64,000 bases of DNA. It comes from Caulobacteraceae bacterium (GTDB taxonomy: Bacteria; Pseudomonadota; Alphaproteobacteria; Caulobacterales; Caulobacteraceae). The translations under genes and the position numbers were made by a program. The stretch's first letter is position 1. Every line of letters starts with the position of its first letter. The stretch spans positions 62,001-126,000 of the forward strand of contig JAIBAU010000003.1 of NCBI GenBank assembly GCA_019695035.1. The letters are read 5' to 3'. The notes beneath the pieces were generated by a model. That model was not told where the DNA came from. It saw only the letters and a list, made by a program, of their open reading frames with translations, and ran no database searches. Below are positions 47,591-57,096 of this stretch, piece by piece.

Positions 47591-49192
47591 TTGCGCCTCA
47601 AGACCTGGCTGCTTTTCGGCGGTCTCTTCGCCCTCGTCGCCGCGCTTTGCGCGGTGAGCCTGGGCTTCTTCCGATCCCACTCCATCGAGGCCGCCGTCTG
47701 GCCCGCCAACGCGATCGTGCTGGCGATCCTGCTGCTGGCGCTGAGAACCTCGCGCGAACGGGCCATGGGCATTGGCGTCACGCTCCTGGCCATGCTGGGC
47801 GCAAACCTGGCCTTCGGCGTGCCGGCCCCGCTGGCGGTGGGCTTCTCGGTCGCCAACGGCCTCGAGATCGGGGTGGCGGCCTGGTTTCTCCGCGGCCTCA
47901 GGATGCCGCTGTCCGATCCGCGTGACTACCTGAGGTTCGCAGTCGGGGCGGTGGTGCTGGGGCCGCTCTGTTCGACGGTCTTCGCGGCGATGGCCATGGG
48001 CGCCGCCGGGGTCGCCAGCGGCGCCGACCTGATCGCCTTCATGGGCCGGTGGTTCCGGGCGGACGCCCTCGCGATGGCGGTTGCGGCGCCCTTCGCCTTG
48101 TCGATCCCCGCCATGAAGTCCAGCTTCCCGATGGACCGCAATTGGGTGCGCGGCGCGCTCGCGCAGGCGCTGGTGCTGATCTTCCCGATCTGCGCCTGTC
48201 TGCCCCTGCCCACGCCGTTCCCGTTTTCGGTGTTCATCTTCCCGGCGGTGGCCATCGCCGTGTTCGCCAACCGTGACATCGGCGGCCTGATCGCCGTCAC
48301 CAGCGTGGCCGTGGTGCTGACCGTCGGCGCCGCGCTGGGGGCGGGACCCGCGGCCCGCGCGACCCAGGTGGGTGCGGACGGCATGCTGATGGTGCAGGCC
48401 CTGCTGGCCGCTCTGGTGGCGACCGTCCACCCGCTGTCCGCGGTGCTCCGCCGACTCGACGCATACGCCGCCGAGGCGGAGGCCCGGCGCCGCCAGGCCG
48501 AGACCGCCTCCGCCTCGAAGACCCGGTTCCTGACCGCCATGAGCGAGGAGTTGCGCTCGCCGCTGACCGGCGTGCTGACCGTGGCCGAACTGGTCAAAAG
48601 CGGCCGCCTGGGCGCGCTCACCCCCAAGCAGGCCGAGCTGATGACCCAGCTGGTGGAGAGCGGCGAGCAGATGGAGATCCTGACCCGCAAGCTGGGCGAC
48701 GCGGCGGCCCTCCAGTCCGGCGAGCGCGCCCTGCCGGGCGAGGCCTTCAACCTGCCCGGCCTGCTGGTCGGCGCGGTGACGGCGGCCCGATTCCGCTCCC
48801 GTCGCGACTGCGACATCCGGCTCGGCGTGGAGAATGACGCCCTCGAGGCCTGGGGCGATCCCCAACGCCTGCGCCAGGCGCTGATCCGGCTGCTCGTCGA
48901 CGCCTCTCGCTTCTCGGCCAAGCCCGGCCTGGTCCAGATTTCCGCCTTCGAGGCCAACGACGGCCGCGTGCGCATCCACATCGAGGACGACGGCGACGGC
49001 GTGCCCCTGGAACGCCTGCTGGAACTGAAGTCCGCCTCGAGCCAAACCTCCGGTTCGGGCGTCGGACTGGGCCTCACCCGAGACATCATGCGCCTGCTCG
49101 GCGGAGACCTGGGGGTGGAGCCCGGCAACCTCGGCGGGGCGCGGGTCTGGATCGAGCTGCAGACGCCGCGCGCGGCGCGCCGCGCGGCCTGA
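47591..49192 (+). CDS. MASE1-like membrane protein with degenerate histidine-kinase core
   Basis: A 533-residue protein. Residues 1-280 form about eight membrane helices like a MASE1 sensor (AAVWPANAIVLAILLLAL). A short coiled linker follows, then a HisKA-like helix and an ATPase domain (HIEDDGDGV near 463-471; GSGVGLGL at 488-495). The phospho-acceptor position reads MSEELRSPL, so Glu319 stands where His is required, and the N-box Asn is Asp437 with Arg433 four residues before. It may therefore bind nucleotide without phosphorylating itself. TTG start with GGAG 7 bases ahead. The place between murB and ddl suggests a link with cell-wall or division control. Confidence 0.82.
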   Translation: MRLKTWLLFGGLFALVAALCAVSLGFFRSHSIEAAVWPANAIVLAILLLALRTSRERAMGIGVTLLAMLGANLAFGVPAPLAVGFSVANGLEIGVAAWFLRGLRMPLSDPRDYLRFAVGAVVLGPLCSTVFAAMAMGAAGVASGADLIAFMGRWFRADALAMAVAAPFALSIPAMKSSFPMDRNWVRGALAQALVLIFPICACLPLPTPFPFSVFIFPAVAIAVFANRDIGGLIAVTSVAVVLTVGAALGAGPAARATQVGADGMLMVQALLAALVATVHPLSAVLRRLDAYAAEAEARRRQAETASASKTRFLTAMSEELRSPLTGVLTVAELVKSGRLGALTPKQAELMTQLVESGEQMEILTRKLGDAAALQSGERALPGEAFNLPGLLVGAVTAARFRSRRDCDIRLGVENDALEAWGDPQRLRQALIRLLVDASRFSAKPGLVQISAFEANDGRVRIHIEDDGDGVPLERLLELKSASSQTSGSGVGLGLTRDIMRLLGGDLGVEPGNLGGARVWIELQTPRAARRAA

Positions 49193-49288
49193 TCGAGCTC
49201 GCTTGCGGCCGGCGCAGGCGCGACGGCCATTACCGGTTCTCAACTTCCGGCGCGTTTGCTATCGCCGTCTCGTCCTCGGAGTTTCGCC

Positions 49289-50227
49289 ATGGCCGCCCCC
49301 CTCGCCGGTAAGCACGTCGCCGTCCTGCTGGGAGGCCTGTCGTCGGAACGCGAGGTGTCCCTGGTTTCAGGCGAGAGCTGCGCGGAGGCGCTGGAGCGGC
49401 TGGGCGCGCGGGTGACGCGCATCGACGCCGGCCGCGACTTGGCGGCTCGCCTGTCCGAGGTCAGGCCCGACGTCGCCTTCAACGCCCTGCACGGCGCCTG
49501 GGGCGAGGACGGCTGCGTCCAGGGCGTGCTTGAAACCCTGGCCATTCCCTACACGCACTCCGGCGTGCTGGCCTCGGCGCTGGCCATGGACAAGGCCAAG
49601 TCCAAGTCGGTCATGGCCGCGGCCGGCGTGGCGGTTCCCGGCGGGGGCCTGTTCAACCGCTTCGAGGTCGCTCGCGGCCACGTCATCGAGCCGCCCTATG
49701 TGGTGAAGCCGAACGCCGAAGGCTCCTCTGTCGGCGTATTCATCGTGAGGGAGGGCGCCAACGCTCCGCCGCGCGAGCTGGCGCGGGAAAGCTGGACCTT
49801 CGGCGAGGAGGTGATGGTCGAGCCCTACGTCGCCGGCAAGGAGCTGGCGGTGGCGGTGCTGCACGAGAAGGAAGGGCCCCGCGCCCTGGCCGTGACCGAG
49901 ATCATCGCGGCCACCGGCTTCTACGACTACGACGCCAAGTACGGCGAAGGCGGCTCCCGCCACGAGGTGCCGGCTAAGATTCCGGCCAGCGTGGCCAAGG
50001 AGGCCATGCGCCTGGCCGAACGCGCCCACGCCGCGCTTGGTTGCCGAGGCCTTACCCGTTCCGACTTTCGTTATGACGATATTAAGGACGTCCTCGTTCT
50101 TCTGGAGGTCAACACCCAGCCCGGCATGACGCCGACCTCGCTCGCCCCCGAGCAGGCCGGCCATGTGGGAATAGGGTTCGATGATCTGGTCCGGTGGATC
50201 GTGGAGGACGCTTCATGCCCGCGATAG
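49289..50227 (+). CDS. ddl: D-alanine:D-alanine ligase
   Basis: A 312-residue ATP-grasp enzyme with [32 protein letters not shown]-binding [13 protein letters not shown], the catalytic [13 protein letters not shown] ending. It makes the D-Ala-D-Ala used by MurF. ATG at 49289 with GGAG ahead. The 3' end overlaps ftsQ by 13 bases and carries a likely promoter. Confidence 0.95.
   Translation: MAAPLAGKHVAVLLGGLSSEREVSLVSGESCAEALERLGARVTRIDAGRDLAARLSEVRPDVAFNALHGAWGEDGCVQGVLETLAIPYTHSGVLASALAMDKAKSKSVMAAAGVAVPGGGLFNRFEVARGHVIEPPYVVKPNAEGSSVGVFIVREGANAPPRELARESWTFGEEVMVEPYVAGKELAVAVLHEKEGPRALAVTEIIAATGFYDYDAKYGEGGSRHEVPAKIPASVAKEAMRLAERAHAALGCRGLTRSDFRYDDIKDVLVLLEVNTQPGMTPTSLAPEQAGHVGIGFDDLVRWIVEDASCPR
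50071..50085 (+). promoter_or_regulatory. CtrA-like box for ftsQA inside ddl
   Basis: TTAT-N7-TTAA, one base off the CtrA pattern, lies 130 bases before the ftsQ start. The codons here (CGT TAT GAC GAT ATT AAG) end in T or A unusually often for this genome, as if held by a DNA signal. In Caulobacter crescentus ftsQA transcription depends on CtrA. Confidence 0.5.
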
Positions 50228-51105
50228 TGCGGGGTGGAAGACGAGACAGTCAGAAACCCGCGCCGAGAAAGGCGAAAGGCGCCCGCGCCAGGTCCATTCC
50301 GGCGGGTAAGCTGCATGCCGTGAAGAGCGTCGGCCTGTCGCCCGGCGCGACCGGCGCGGCGGTGGCCGCCCTCCTGCTGCTGGGCGCGACCGTGACCCTC
50401 GCCACCGGCGGCCGGGCCCAGGAGCTCTCCGACGCGGTCGGGGTGATCACCGGCGACCGCCTCGCCGACATGGGATTTCGGCTGGCCAAGGTGCATCTCG
50501 AGGGCGTGTCGCCCGAGGCCCTGCCGGCGGTGAAGCAGGCGATGGGCCTCTACAAGGACCAGCCGCTGGCCCTGATGGACCTCGGCGCGCTCAAGCTGCG
50601 CCTGGAGCAGGTGGGCTGGGTCAAGGAGGTGCGGGTTGTACGCCTGCTGCCGGACACCCTGGTCATCGACGTGGTCGAACGGCAGCGCCTGGCGGTCTGG
50701 CAGCACAACGGCCGGGCCTCGGTGATCGACGCCGAGGGCGGGGTGATTCCGGAGGCCGACGCCGCGCGCTTTCCGCGCCTGCCGCTGGTGGTGGGCGAGG
50801 GGGCCGATCAGGGCGCCGGACGGATCATTCCGCAGGTGGCCTCGCGGCCGCGCCTGATGAGCCGGGTCGAAGCCCTGGTGAGGGTCGACGACCGCCGGTG
50901 GGACCTGCGGCTGAAGGACGGTTCGCTGATCCAGCTGCCGGCCACGAACGAGGATGCGGCCCTGCTGCGACTGGACCAGCTGGACCAGGAGTCGCGGGTG
51001 CTGGAGCTGGGTTTCGCGCGCATCGACCTGCGCGATCCCGATGTCATCGCGGTGAGGCCGCGCGACGGGGCGACCGTGGCGCAGCCGACCGACGGCGGCG
51101 CCTGA
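50215..51105 (+). CDS. ftsQ: Cell division protein FtsQ
   Basis: A 296-residue bitopic protein. Basic cytoplasmic tail, one membrane helix ([19 protein letters not shown]), then a POTRA domain ([22 protein letters not shown]) and beta domain ([22 protein letters not shown]). It recruits FtsL/FtsB. ATG at 50215 has GGAGG at the right spacing; a GTG 7 codons upstream is less likely. Confidence 0.93.
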   Translation: MPAIVRGGRRDSQKPAPRKAKGARARSIPAGKLHAVKSVGLSPGATGAAVAALLLLGATVTLATGGRAQELSDAVGVITGDRLADMGFRLAKVHLEGVSPEALPAVKQAMGLYKDQPLALMDLGALKLRLEQVGWVKEVRVVRLLPDTLVIDVVERQRLAVWQHNGRASVIDAEGGVIPEADAARFPRLPLVVGEGADQGAGRIIPQVASRPRLMSRVEALVRVDDRRWDLRLKDGSLIQLPATNEDAALLRLDQLDQESRVLELGFARIDLRDPDVIAVRPRDGATVAQPTDGGA

Positions 51106-51135
51106 CGAAACGCGTGGGGTAGAGGGGCTTAGGGT

Positions 51136-52470
51136 ATGTCGCGGTTGGAAGACCGGCGGGTGGCGAAGGATGGTCTGGGGGGGCTCCGTGGAGGCGGACC
51201 CCAGATGGTTGCGGCGCTGGATATCGGCGCGTCCAAGGTGGCATGCTTCATCATGAAGGCCGACGGCGTGCGCCGTTGCGACAAGACCGTGCGCGTCGCG
51301 GGCGTGGGCTATGTCCAGTCCCACGGCGTCAAGGGCGGCGCCATCGTGGACGTCGACGAGGCGGCCAAGGCGGTGGCCCAGGCCGTCGAACGCGCCGAGG
51401 CCATGGCCGGCGTGGTGGTGCAGGGCGTGACCGTGACCTCCTCGGTCGGCCAGATCGCCAGCCACCGCGTCACCGCCTCGGTCTCGCTGGGCGCGCGGCC
51501 GATCTCCGACGGCGACCTGTCGCGCGCCATCGCCGCGGGCCTGGCCCAGGTGCGCTTCCCCAACCGCCGCCCCATCCACCTGCTGCCCGTGGGCTGGGCC
51601 GTCGACCAGCAGCGGGGCGTGCGCGACCCCCGTGGCATGCACGGCACCCAGCTCGGGCTGGAGCTGCTGGTGGTGACCATGAACGCCAATGTGTTCCAGA
51701 CGCTGGGGCACTGCCTGGAGCTGGCGCACCTGACCTTCGAGGGCATGGTGGCGTCGCCCTTCGCCTCGGCGCTGGCGGCGCTGGAGGACGACGAGATGGA
51801 CCTCGGGTGCATCTGCATCGACATGGGGGCGGGGGCGACCTCGGCGGCCGTGTTCGCCAACGGCTCGCTGGTGCACGTCGACAGCCTGGCCGTGGGCGGC
51901 GGGCACGTGACCTCCGACATCGCCCGCGCAATCTCGACCTCGGTCGCGGGCGCCGAACGTCTGAAGACCCTGCACGGCTCAGCCATCGCCTCGGCCAACG
52001 AGGATCGCGAGACCGTCGAGGCGCCGCCGCGCGGGGACGACCCGGGCGCCGGCCCCATCGTGGTGCCCCGCTCGATCCTGAAGACCGTCATCGCGCCGCG
52101 CGTGGAGGAGACCCTCGAACTGCTGCGCGAACGGCTCAAGGCGGCCGGGGTGGCGCTGGAGCCAGGCGCCCAGGTGGTGCTGACCGGCGGGGCGTCGCAG
52201 TTGGCGGGGGTGCGTGAGCTGGCGGTGAGGGTATTCGATCGCCCGGCGCGCCTCGGCCGGCCGCGCCGCGCGCCTCACCTGGCGGACGCGGCCTCGGGCC
52301 CGGCCTTCTGCGCCGCATCCGGGGTGCTGCTGCGCGCGGCCTACGGCCCGCGGGAGGCGGTCGCGCCGCGCAAGCTGATGACCGCCAAGGTCGGCCCCCG
52401 CGACGCGCCCGCCATCCACAAGGGCGGAGTGTTCAACCGCGTGGCCGGCTGGCTCAGCGAAAACCTCTAG
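51136..52470 (+). CDS. ftsA: Cell division protein FtsA
   Basis: A 444-residue actin-like ATPase. ALDIGASKVACFIM is the phosphate-1 loop, ICIDMGAGATSAAVF phosphate-2, and VVLTGGASQLAGV the adenosine site; the 1C domain lies near residues 95-190. The end (FNRVAGWLSENL) is the amphipathic membrane-targeting helix. It ties FtsZ to the membrane. In other Caulobacter-type genomes ftsZ follows directly; here two extra genes intervene. Confidence 0.95.
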   Translation: MSRLEDRRVAKDGLGGLRGGGPQMVAALDIGASKVACFIMKADGVRRCDKTVRVAGVGYVQSHGVKGGAIVDVDEAAKAVAQAVERAEAMAGVVVQGVTVTSSVGQIASHRVTASVSLGARPISDGDLSRAIAAGLAQVRFPNRRPIHLLPVGWAVDQQRGVRDPRGMHGTQLGLELLVVTMNANVFQTLGHCLELAHLTFEGMVASPFASALAALEDDEMDLGCICIDMGAGATSAAVFANGSLVHVDSLAVGGGHVTSDIARAISTSVAGAERLKTLHGSAIASANEDRETVEAPPRGDDPGAGPIVVPRSILKTVIAPRVEETLELLRERLKAAGVALEPGAQVVLTGGASQLAGVRELAVRVFDRPARLGRPRRAPHLADAASGPAFCAASGVLLRAAYGPREAVAPRKLMTAKVGPRDAPAIHKGGVFNRVAGWLSENL

Positions 52471-52527
52471 GGCGTCCCCGGCGGAGGCGGCCCGCCGGGC
52501 GGACTTGCCAAACCGCCGCGGCTGTGA

Positions 52528-52546
52528 ATTGTATACAGTATGCAAT
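52528..52546. promoter_or_regulatory. Inverted repeat over the GntR gene start
   Basis: ATTGTATACAGTATGCAAT is an imperfect palindrome of the AT-rich kind bound by FCD-type GntR regulators. The start codon (52540-52542) lies inside it, so the product could block its own transcription. Confidence 0.55.
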
Positions 52547-53208
52547 TTTCGCCCCACCTGGCGGACCGGCCGAACCTGAGCGACAGCCTCGCCGATGCGG
52601 TTCGGACCATGATCGTGGACGGACGGCTGGCCGCGGGCGCGCGCGTCAATGAGGTCCACCTGGCCGCGGCGCTGAAGGTCAGCCGCACCCCGCTTCGCGA
52701 GGCCCTCTCCCGCCTGACCGCCGAGGGCGCGCTCCAGGCCGTCCCCCGCAGGGGCTACTTCGTGGCGCCGCTGACGGCGTCCGAACTGGAGCAACTCTAC
52801 GACCTGCGGCCGCTGCTGGACCCCGAGGCGCTGCGGCTGGCCGGGGTTCCCGGTCCGGGACGCCTGCAGACGCTGGACGCGATCAACGCCCGCCTGGCTC
52901 GTGAATCCACGCCCGAGAAGATCGTGGCCCTCGATGACGTCTGGCACCTCGAGCTCATCGCCGGCTGCCCCAACCGGGTGCTGGTGGAGATGATCGAGCA
53001 GATCATGCGGCGCACACGGCGCTACGAGCTGGCCCTGATGCGCGAGGCGCCTCCGGCTGAAAAGGCGGTGGATCACCACGCCGCGGTCACCGCCGCCCTG
53101 CGGTCCGGCGATCTCGACGGCGCCTGCGCGGCGTTGAAAGCCAACCTGACGCACGGCCGCGAGCCTCTGCTCGCCTGGCTGCGCGATCGCGAGCGCCGTC
53201 GGGCGTGA
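52540..53208 (+). CDS. GntR-family regulator with FCD domain
   Basis: A 222-residue regulator. Residues about 10-75 are the winged helix (ALKVSRTPLREALSRLTAEGAL). Residues about 85-215 are the helical FCD ligand domain, with metal/ligand candidates in LDDVWHLELIAGC and KAVDHHAAVTAAL. Such proteins usually sense an organic acid and control adjacent genes. The stop overlaps or abuts the following serine-hydrolase gene, its likely target. It separates ftsA from ftsZ. Confidence 0.88.
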   Translation: MQFSPHLADRPNLSDSLADAVRTMIVDGRLAAGARVNEVHLAAALKVSRTPLREALSRLTAEGALQAVPRRGYFVAPLTASELEQLYDLRPLLDPEALRLAGVPGPGRLQTLDAINARLARESTPEKIVALDDVWHLELIAGCPNRVLVEMIEQIMRRTRRYELALMREAPPAEKAVDHHAAVTAALRSGDLDGACAALKANLTHGREPLLAWLRDRERRRA

Positions 53209-53222
53209 TGGGAGTCTCCCCT

Positions 53223-54962
53223 ATGAAATCCGCAATCTTCGCCCTCGCGGTCCTGGCGGGCCTCGGGCTGTCAGGCGCCGTTGCGGCCCGGGATCCGGCT
53301 CCCACGGTGCGCGACCTGGAAGGGCTGTGGGAGGCGAGCGCCTTCTACGGGCCGGAGTTGCGCGGAGCGGTGACGGTCGAGCGCACGCCGCTGGGCTGGC
53401 GCGCGGACCTGAAGGGGCGGCTGGCGAGCGGCTCGGTCGGCGCCGACGGGCGGGTGCTGTTCGATTTCGGCGAGAACCGCAGCCTCAGCTTCGACCCGGC
53501 GTCGCCGGACGGAGCGTTCTGGCGGCAGGGCGCGGGCGGCTACGGCTACAACTTCCTCACCCCGGTCAGCCTTGCGGCCGAGGCGCGAGGGCGCTGGCGC
53601 GGCGAGGTGCGGCCGCTGGACGACGTGCTGACCCTCTACCTGCCGGTGCGGGTCGGCCCGGACGGAGCAGCGGCCTTCATTCGCAATCCTGAAGCCAATG
53701 TCGGGCGCTTCCTCAAGATCAGCCGGGTCGAGCTGGCGGACGGCGAAGTGCGCCTGATCGGCCGCCCCTTCGGCGCGCGTGAGGACGAGATCGTCGGCCG
53801 CGGGCCCTACGATCCGGACAACGACACGGTGTCGATCTATATCCGGCGGGTCGGCCAGGGCTATGTGTTCCACCGGGTGGGCGAGGGCCGGCCGACCGGC
53901 TTCCATCCGCGCGTGGGCGGTTCACCCTACCGCTACGCCCCGCCGCCGGCCCGCAGCGACGGCTGGCCGGTGGGGACGCTGGAGGAGGCCGGCCTCGACC
54001 GCGCAGCGATCGAGCGGTTCGTCCAGCGTCTCATCGACCTGCCGATGGACTCCAACGGCGCCTCGGACGTGCATGCGGTGCTGATCGCCCGGCGCGGGCG
54101 GCTGGTGCTGGAGGAGTATTTCCACGGCTTCGACCGCGACCGTCTGCACGATACCCGGTCGGCGGCCAAGAGCATCGCATCGGTGCTGATGGGCGCGGCC
54201 ATGCAGGGCGGCGTCCGCCTCGGGCCGTCGACGCCGGTATACCGGACCCTGGGCCACGCGACCGAGGACGCCAAGAAGCAGGCGATGACCGCCGAGCACC
54301 TGCTGCTGCAGACCTCCGGCTTCTTCTGCGACGATTCCAACGACGAGGCGCCCGGCAGCGAGGACCGGATGCAGCAGCAGCGCGGGCAGCCCGACTGGTA
54401 TCGCTACGCCCTGGACCTGCCGATGCTGAACGCGCCGGGCGCGGCGGCGCCGGTCTACTGCTCGGCCCAGCCGAACCTGCTGGGGGCGGTGATCGCGCGG
54501 ACGGCCGGGCAGCCCCTGGAGGCGCTGTTCCGGGACCGGATCGCCCGGCCCATGGATATCCCGCGTTACGCCATGAACCTGCAGCCGACGGGCGAACCCT
54601 ACATGGGCGGAGGGCTCTACCTGACGCCGCGCGACTTCCTGAAGTTCGCCCAGCTGATGGAGGACGGCGGCGCCTGGCGGGGCCGGCGGATCGTCTCCCT
54701 CGACTGGGCCCGGCGCTCGACCTCGCCGCTCGAGACCTTCGGGGACCGCCAGTACGGTTACCTGTGGTGGTCGCAGACCTATCCCTACAAGGGCCGCCAG
54801 GTGCGCGCCTTCTATGCGGCCGGGAACGGCGGCCAGATCGCCATGGCCGTCCCGGAGCTGGAGCTGGTGATCGGCTTCATGGGCGGCAACTACTCCGATC
54901 CGGCCCTCTACATTCCCCAGCGCAGCTACATTCCGGAGTTCATCCTGCCGGCGGTGCAGTAA
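53223..54962 (+). CDS. Exported serine hydrolase (class C beta-lactamase/PBP-like)
   Basis: A 579-residue protein with a signal peptide (SAIFALAVLAGLGLSGAVAA). Residues about 30-235 are a beta-rich domain that I did not recognise. Residues 255-579 are a beta-lactamase/D-Ala-D-Ala-carboxypeptidase fold with Ser313-Ala-Ala-Lys316, Tyr412-Cys-Ser414 in place of the usual Tyr-x-Asn, and a late GNGGQ. It may act on peptidoglycan peptides, esters or other amides in the periplasm. The ATG at 53223 has GGAG in front and begins the signal peptide. It follows the GntR gene closely. Confidence 0.83.
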   Translation: MKSAIFALAVLAGLGLSGAVAARDPAPTVRDLEGLWEASAFYGPELRGAVTVERTPLGWRADLKGRLASGSVGADGRVLFDFGENRSLSFDPASPDGAFWRQGAGGYGYNFLTPVSLAAEARGRWRGEVRPLDDVLTLYLPVRVGPDGAAAFIRNPEANVGRFLKISRVELADGEVRLIGRPFGAREDEIVGRGPYDPDNDTVSIYIRRVGQGYVFHRVGEGRPTGFHPRVGGSPYRYAPPPARSDGWPVGTLEEAGLDRAAIERFVQRLIDLPMDSNGASDVHAVLIARRGRLVLEEYFHGFDRDRLHDTRSAAKSIASVLMGAAMQGGVRLGPSTPVYRTLGHATEDAKKQAMTAEHLLLQTSGFFCDDSNDEAPGSEDRMQQQRGQPDWYRYALDLPMLNAPGAAAPVYCSAQPNLLGAVIARTAGQPLEALFRDRIARPMDIPRYAMNLQPTGEPYMGGGLYLTPRDFLKFAQLMEDGGAWRGRRIVSLDWARRSTSPLETFGDRQYGYLWWSQTYPYKGRQVRAFYAAGNGGQIAMAVPELELVIGFMGGNYSDPALYIPQRSYIPEFILPAVQ

Positions 54963-55237
54963 CGCGGTCGCCGCTGGTCCTCGCCGGGGACCGGCGGGTC
55001 CGGCGGCGAATGCTGGGTCCTATTGTTGCGCTTCACTCAAAGCGTCACAGCAACGTCGCCGTCTATCCACAGACCGCGACCCCATGACTCAAAGAAAACC
55101 CTTACCGAAAAGCCGACTCACGCTAGTCGGTTAACGGACCGTTAGGGAAGCTGGTTGTCCTATTAACCCTTCCCGAGCGCCGCCTTTCGCATAAGGCGCA
55201 AGCGGTTCGAGGGGTCTTGGGTCCAAGAGGTCGGTTA
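54963..55237. promoter_or_regulatory. ftsZ promoter region with DnaA-, GANTC- and CtrA-like sites
   Basis: This 275-base stretch has no gene. It holds CTATCCACA (55063-55071, one base off a DnaA box), GACTC at 55086-55090 and 55115-55119 (CcrM-type sites), TTAA-N7-TTAG (55131-55145, CtrA-like) and TTAACC at 55163. The same set of regulators (DnaA, GcrA/CcrM, CtrA) is known to time ftsZ in Caulobacter crescentus. Confidence 0.6.
55131..55145 (+). promoter_or_regulatory. CtrA-like box of ftsZ
   Basis: TTAA-CGGACCG-TTAG, about 93 bases before the ftsZ start; seven of the eight conserved positions of TTAA-N7-TTAA match. Confidence 0.6.
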
Positions 55238-56809
55238 ATGGCAATTTCTCTGTCGGCGCCCCGCGCAACGGAACTGAAGCCCCGCATCGTCGTGTTCGGC
55301 GTCGGCGGCGCGGGCGGCAACGCCGTCAACAACATGATCGAGTCCGGCCTTGAGGGCGTCGAGTTCACGGTGGCCAACACCGATGCTCAGCAGCTCCAGT
55401 ACGCCAAGACCGAAAACCGCATCCAGCTGGGCGTCTCGACGACGCAGGGGCTGGGCGCCGGCGCCCACCCGGAAGTCGGCATGCACGCCGCCGAGGAGAG
55501 CGCCGCCGAGATCGAGGAGCGCCTGGAAGGCGCCCACATGGTCTTCATCACCGCCGGCATGGGCGGCGGCACCGGGACGGGCGCCGCGCCGGTCATCGCC
55601 AAGTGCGCGCGCGAAAAGAACATCCTGACCGTCGGCGTGGTGACCAAGCCCTTCATGTTCGAAGGCCGTCACCGCATGCGCCTGGCCGATGCCGGCATCG
55701 CCGAGCTGCAGCGCTACGTCGACACCCTGATCGTCATTCCGAACCAGAACCTGTTCCGTGTGGCCAACGAGCGCACGACCTTCGCCGAAGCCTTCGGCAT
55801 GGCCGACCAGGTGCTGCACTCGGGCGTGCGCTCCATCACCGACCTGATGGTGCTGCCGGGCCTGATCAACCTCGACTTCGCCGACGTCCGCACGGTCATG
55901 ACCGAAATGGGCAAGGCCATGATGGGCACGGGCGAGGCCTCGGGTGAGGACCGCGCCCTGATGGCCGCCCAGAACGCCATCCAGAACCCGCTGCTCGACG
56001 AGACCTCGCTGAAGGGCGCCAAGGCCGTGCTGGTGAACGTCACCGGCGGCATGGACATGACCCTGCTGGAGGTCGACGAGGCCGCCAACGCGATTTCCTC
56101 GGAAGTCGATCCGGAAGCCAACATCATCTTCGGCGCCGCGTTCGACCCGGCCCTGCAGGGGAAGATCCGCGTGTCGGTGGTCGCCACCGGCATGGACGGC
56201 GCGGCCATCTCCAAGATCGAGCCCAAGGCCGAGCCCAAGCGCACCCTGGCCGTCAGCGACGTCCCGGCGCCGCGCGTCGAACCGGTGGCGGCCGCTCCGA
56301 TCGCCGAACCGGACCTGATCGACGAGCCGGTGTTCATGCAGTCGCCGGTGATCCAGGACGAGGTCCGTCCCGCAGCCCGCGCGGAACCCCGCATCGAGGC
56401 GCCCGCCAGCCGTGAAATCCGCGAACCGCTGATCGAACAGCCGCGCGCCGCCTACGGCGAAGAGCGTCCGATCGCCCGCATCGTGGATCCGCTGGTGGCA
56501 GATGACGAGGAGCTGCAGGGCGACCTCTATCTCGACACGCCCATGGCCCGGCAGCCGCAGCCGGCCGCCCGCCGGCCGGCCCCGCAGCCCGAGCCGGAGC
56601 TGGAATACGAGGAGCCCCGCCGCGGCGGCTGGCGCTCCCTGTTCGGCGGTCGGCCCAAGATCGAGCAGCCGCGGCAGGACTTCGGCCGGGCCCGCCCTGA
56701 ACTGCGCCAGACCCAGCAGATTGAACCCGAGATCGAGCCGGAACCTGCCCAGCCGGAAGCCCAGGACGACCTGGAGATCCCGAGCTTCCTGCGCCGCCTG
56801 GCGAATTGA
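55238..56809 (+). CDS. ftsZ: Cell division GTPase FtsZ
   Basis: A 523-residue tubulin homologue. GTP-binding segments: [15 protein letters not shown], the tubulin loop [13 protein letters not shown] and the T7 loop [11 protein letters not shown]. Residues about 330-505 are a long Pro/Glu/Arg-rich linker, as in Caulobacter. The last residues ([12 protein letters not shown]) are the conserved peptide that binds FtsA and other partners. The ATG at 55238 gives the family start MAISLSAP. It forms the Z ring. Confidence 0.97.
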   Translation: MAISLSAPRATELKPRIVVFGVGGAGGNAVNNMIESGLEGVEFTVANTDAQQLQYAKTENRIQLGVSTTQGLGAGAHPEVGMHAAEESAAEIEERLEGAHMVFITAGMGGGTGTGAAPVIAKCAREKNILTVGVVTKPFMFEGRHRMRLADAGIAELQRYVDTLIVIPNQNLFRVANERTTFAEAFGMADQVLHSGVRSITDLMVLPGLINLDFADVRTVMTEMGKAMMGTGEASGEDRALMAAQNAIQNPLLDETSLKGAKAVLVNVTGGMDMTLLEVDEAANAISSEVDPEANIIFGAAFDPALQGKIRVSVVATGMDGAAISKIEPKAEPKRTLAVSDVPAPRVEPVAAAPIAEPDLIDEPVFMQSPVIQDEVRPAARAEPRIEAPASREIREPLIEQPRAAYGEERPIARIVDPLVADDEELQGDLYLDTPMARQPQPAARRPAPQPEPELEYEEPRRGGWRSLFGGRPKIEQPRQDFGRARPELRQTQQIEPEIEPEPAQPEAQDDLEIPSFLRRLAN

Positions 56810-56836
56810 TCCACCCCACCGTGGGGGACGACGAGA

Positions 56837-56864
56837 GGCCGGTGGCTAGCGCCGCCGGCCTTTT
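56837..56864 (+). terminator. Rho-independent terminator after ftsZ
   Basis: A 10-bp stem (GGCCGGTGGC/GCCGCCGGCC, one G-T pair) with loop TAGC, then TTTT, 27 bases after the ftsZ stop. It ends the dcw cluster. Confidence 0.88.
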
Positions 56865-56874
56865 CGTCGCCCGG

Positions 56875-57096
56875 TCAGTTGAAGGTATGCCCGCACGCCG
56901 TGCAGACCTTGTCGCCGGCGACGCGGTCGAAGACTTCCTGGCCGACGAAAAAGAGTGACGCGGCCACGCCTAGAAACGGGTGCGCGCGGTGGGCGGCGGC
57001 GCCCATCGAATGCCTGTGCTGACGATTGAAGCGGTCCTGGGACGTCTCGACCTTGCGGGACTCTCCACCGCATCTGGGGCACTTTGGAAAGAACAT
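56875..57096 (-). CDS. Small zinc-ribbon protein
   Basis: A 73-residue protein with CPRCGG at residues 6-9 and CTACGHTF near the end, two CxxC knuckles able to hold one zinc ion. A hydrophobic stretch (PFLGVAASLFFVG) lies in the middle. GGGAGA stands before the ATG. Function unknown; it runs opposite to ftsZ and lpxC. Confidence 0.75.
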   Translation of the reverse strand: MFFPKCPRCGGESRKVETSQDRFNRQHRHSMGAAAHRAHPFLGVAASLFFVGQEVFDRVAGDKVCTACGHTFN

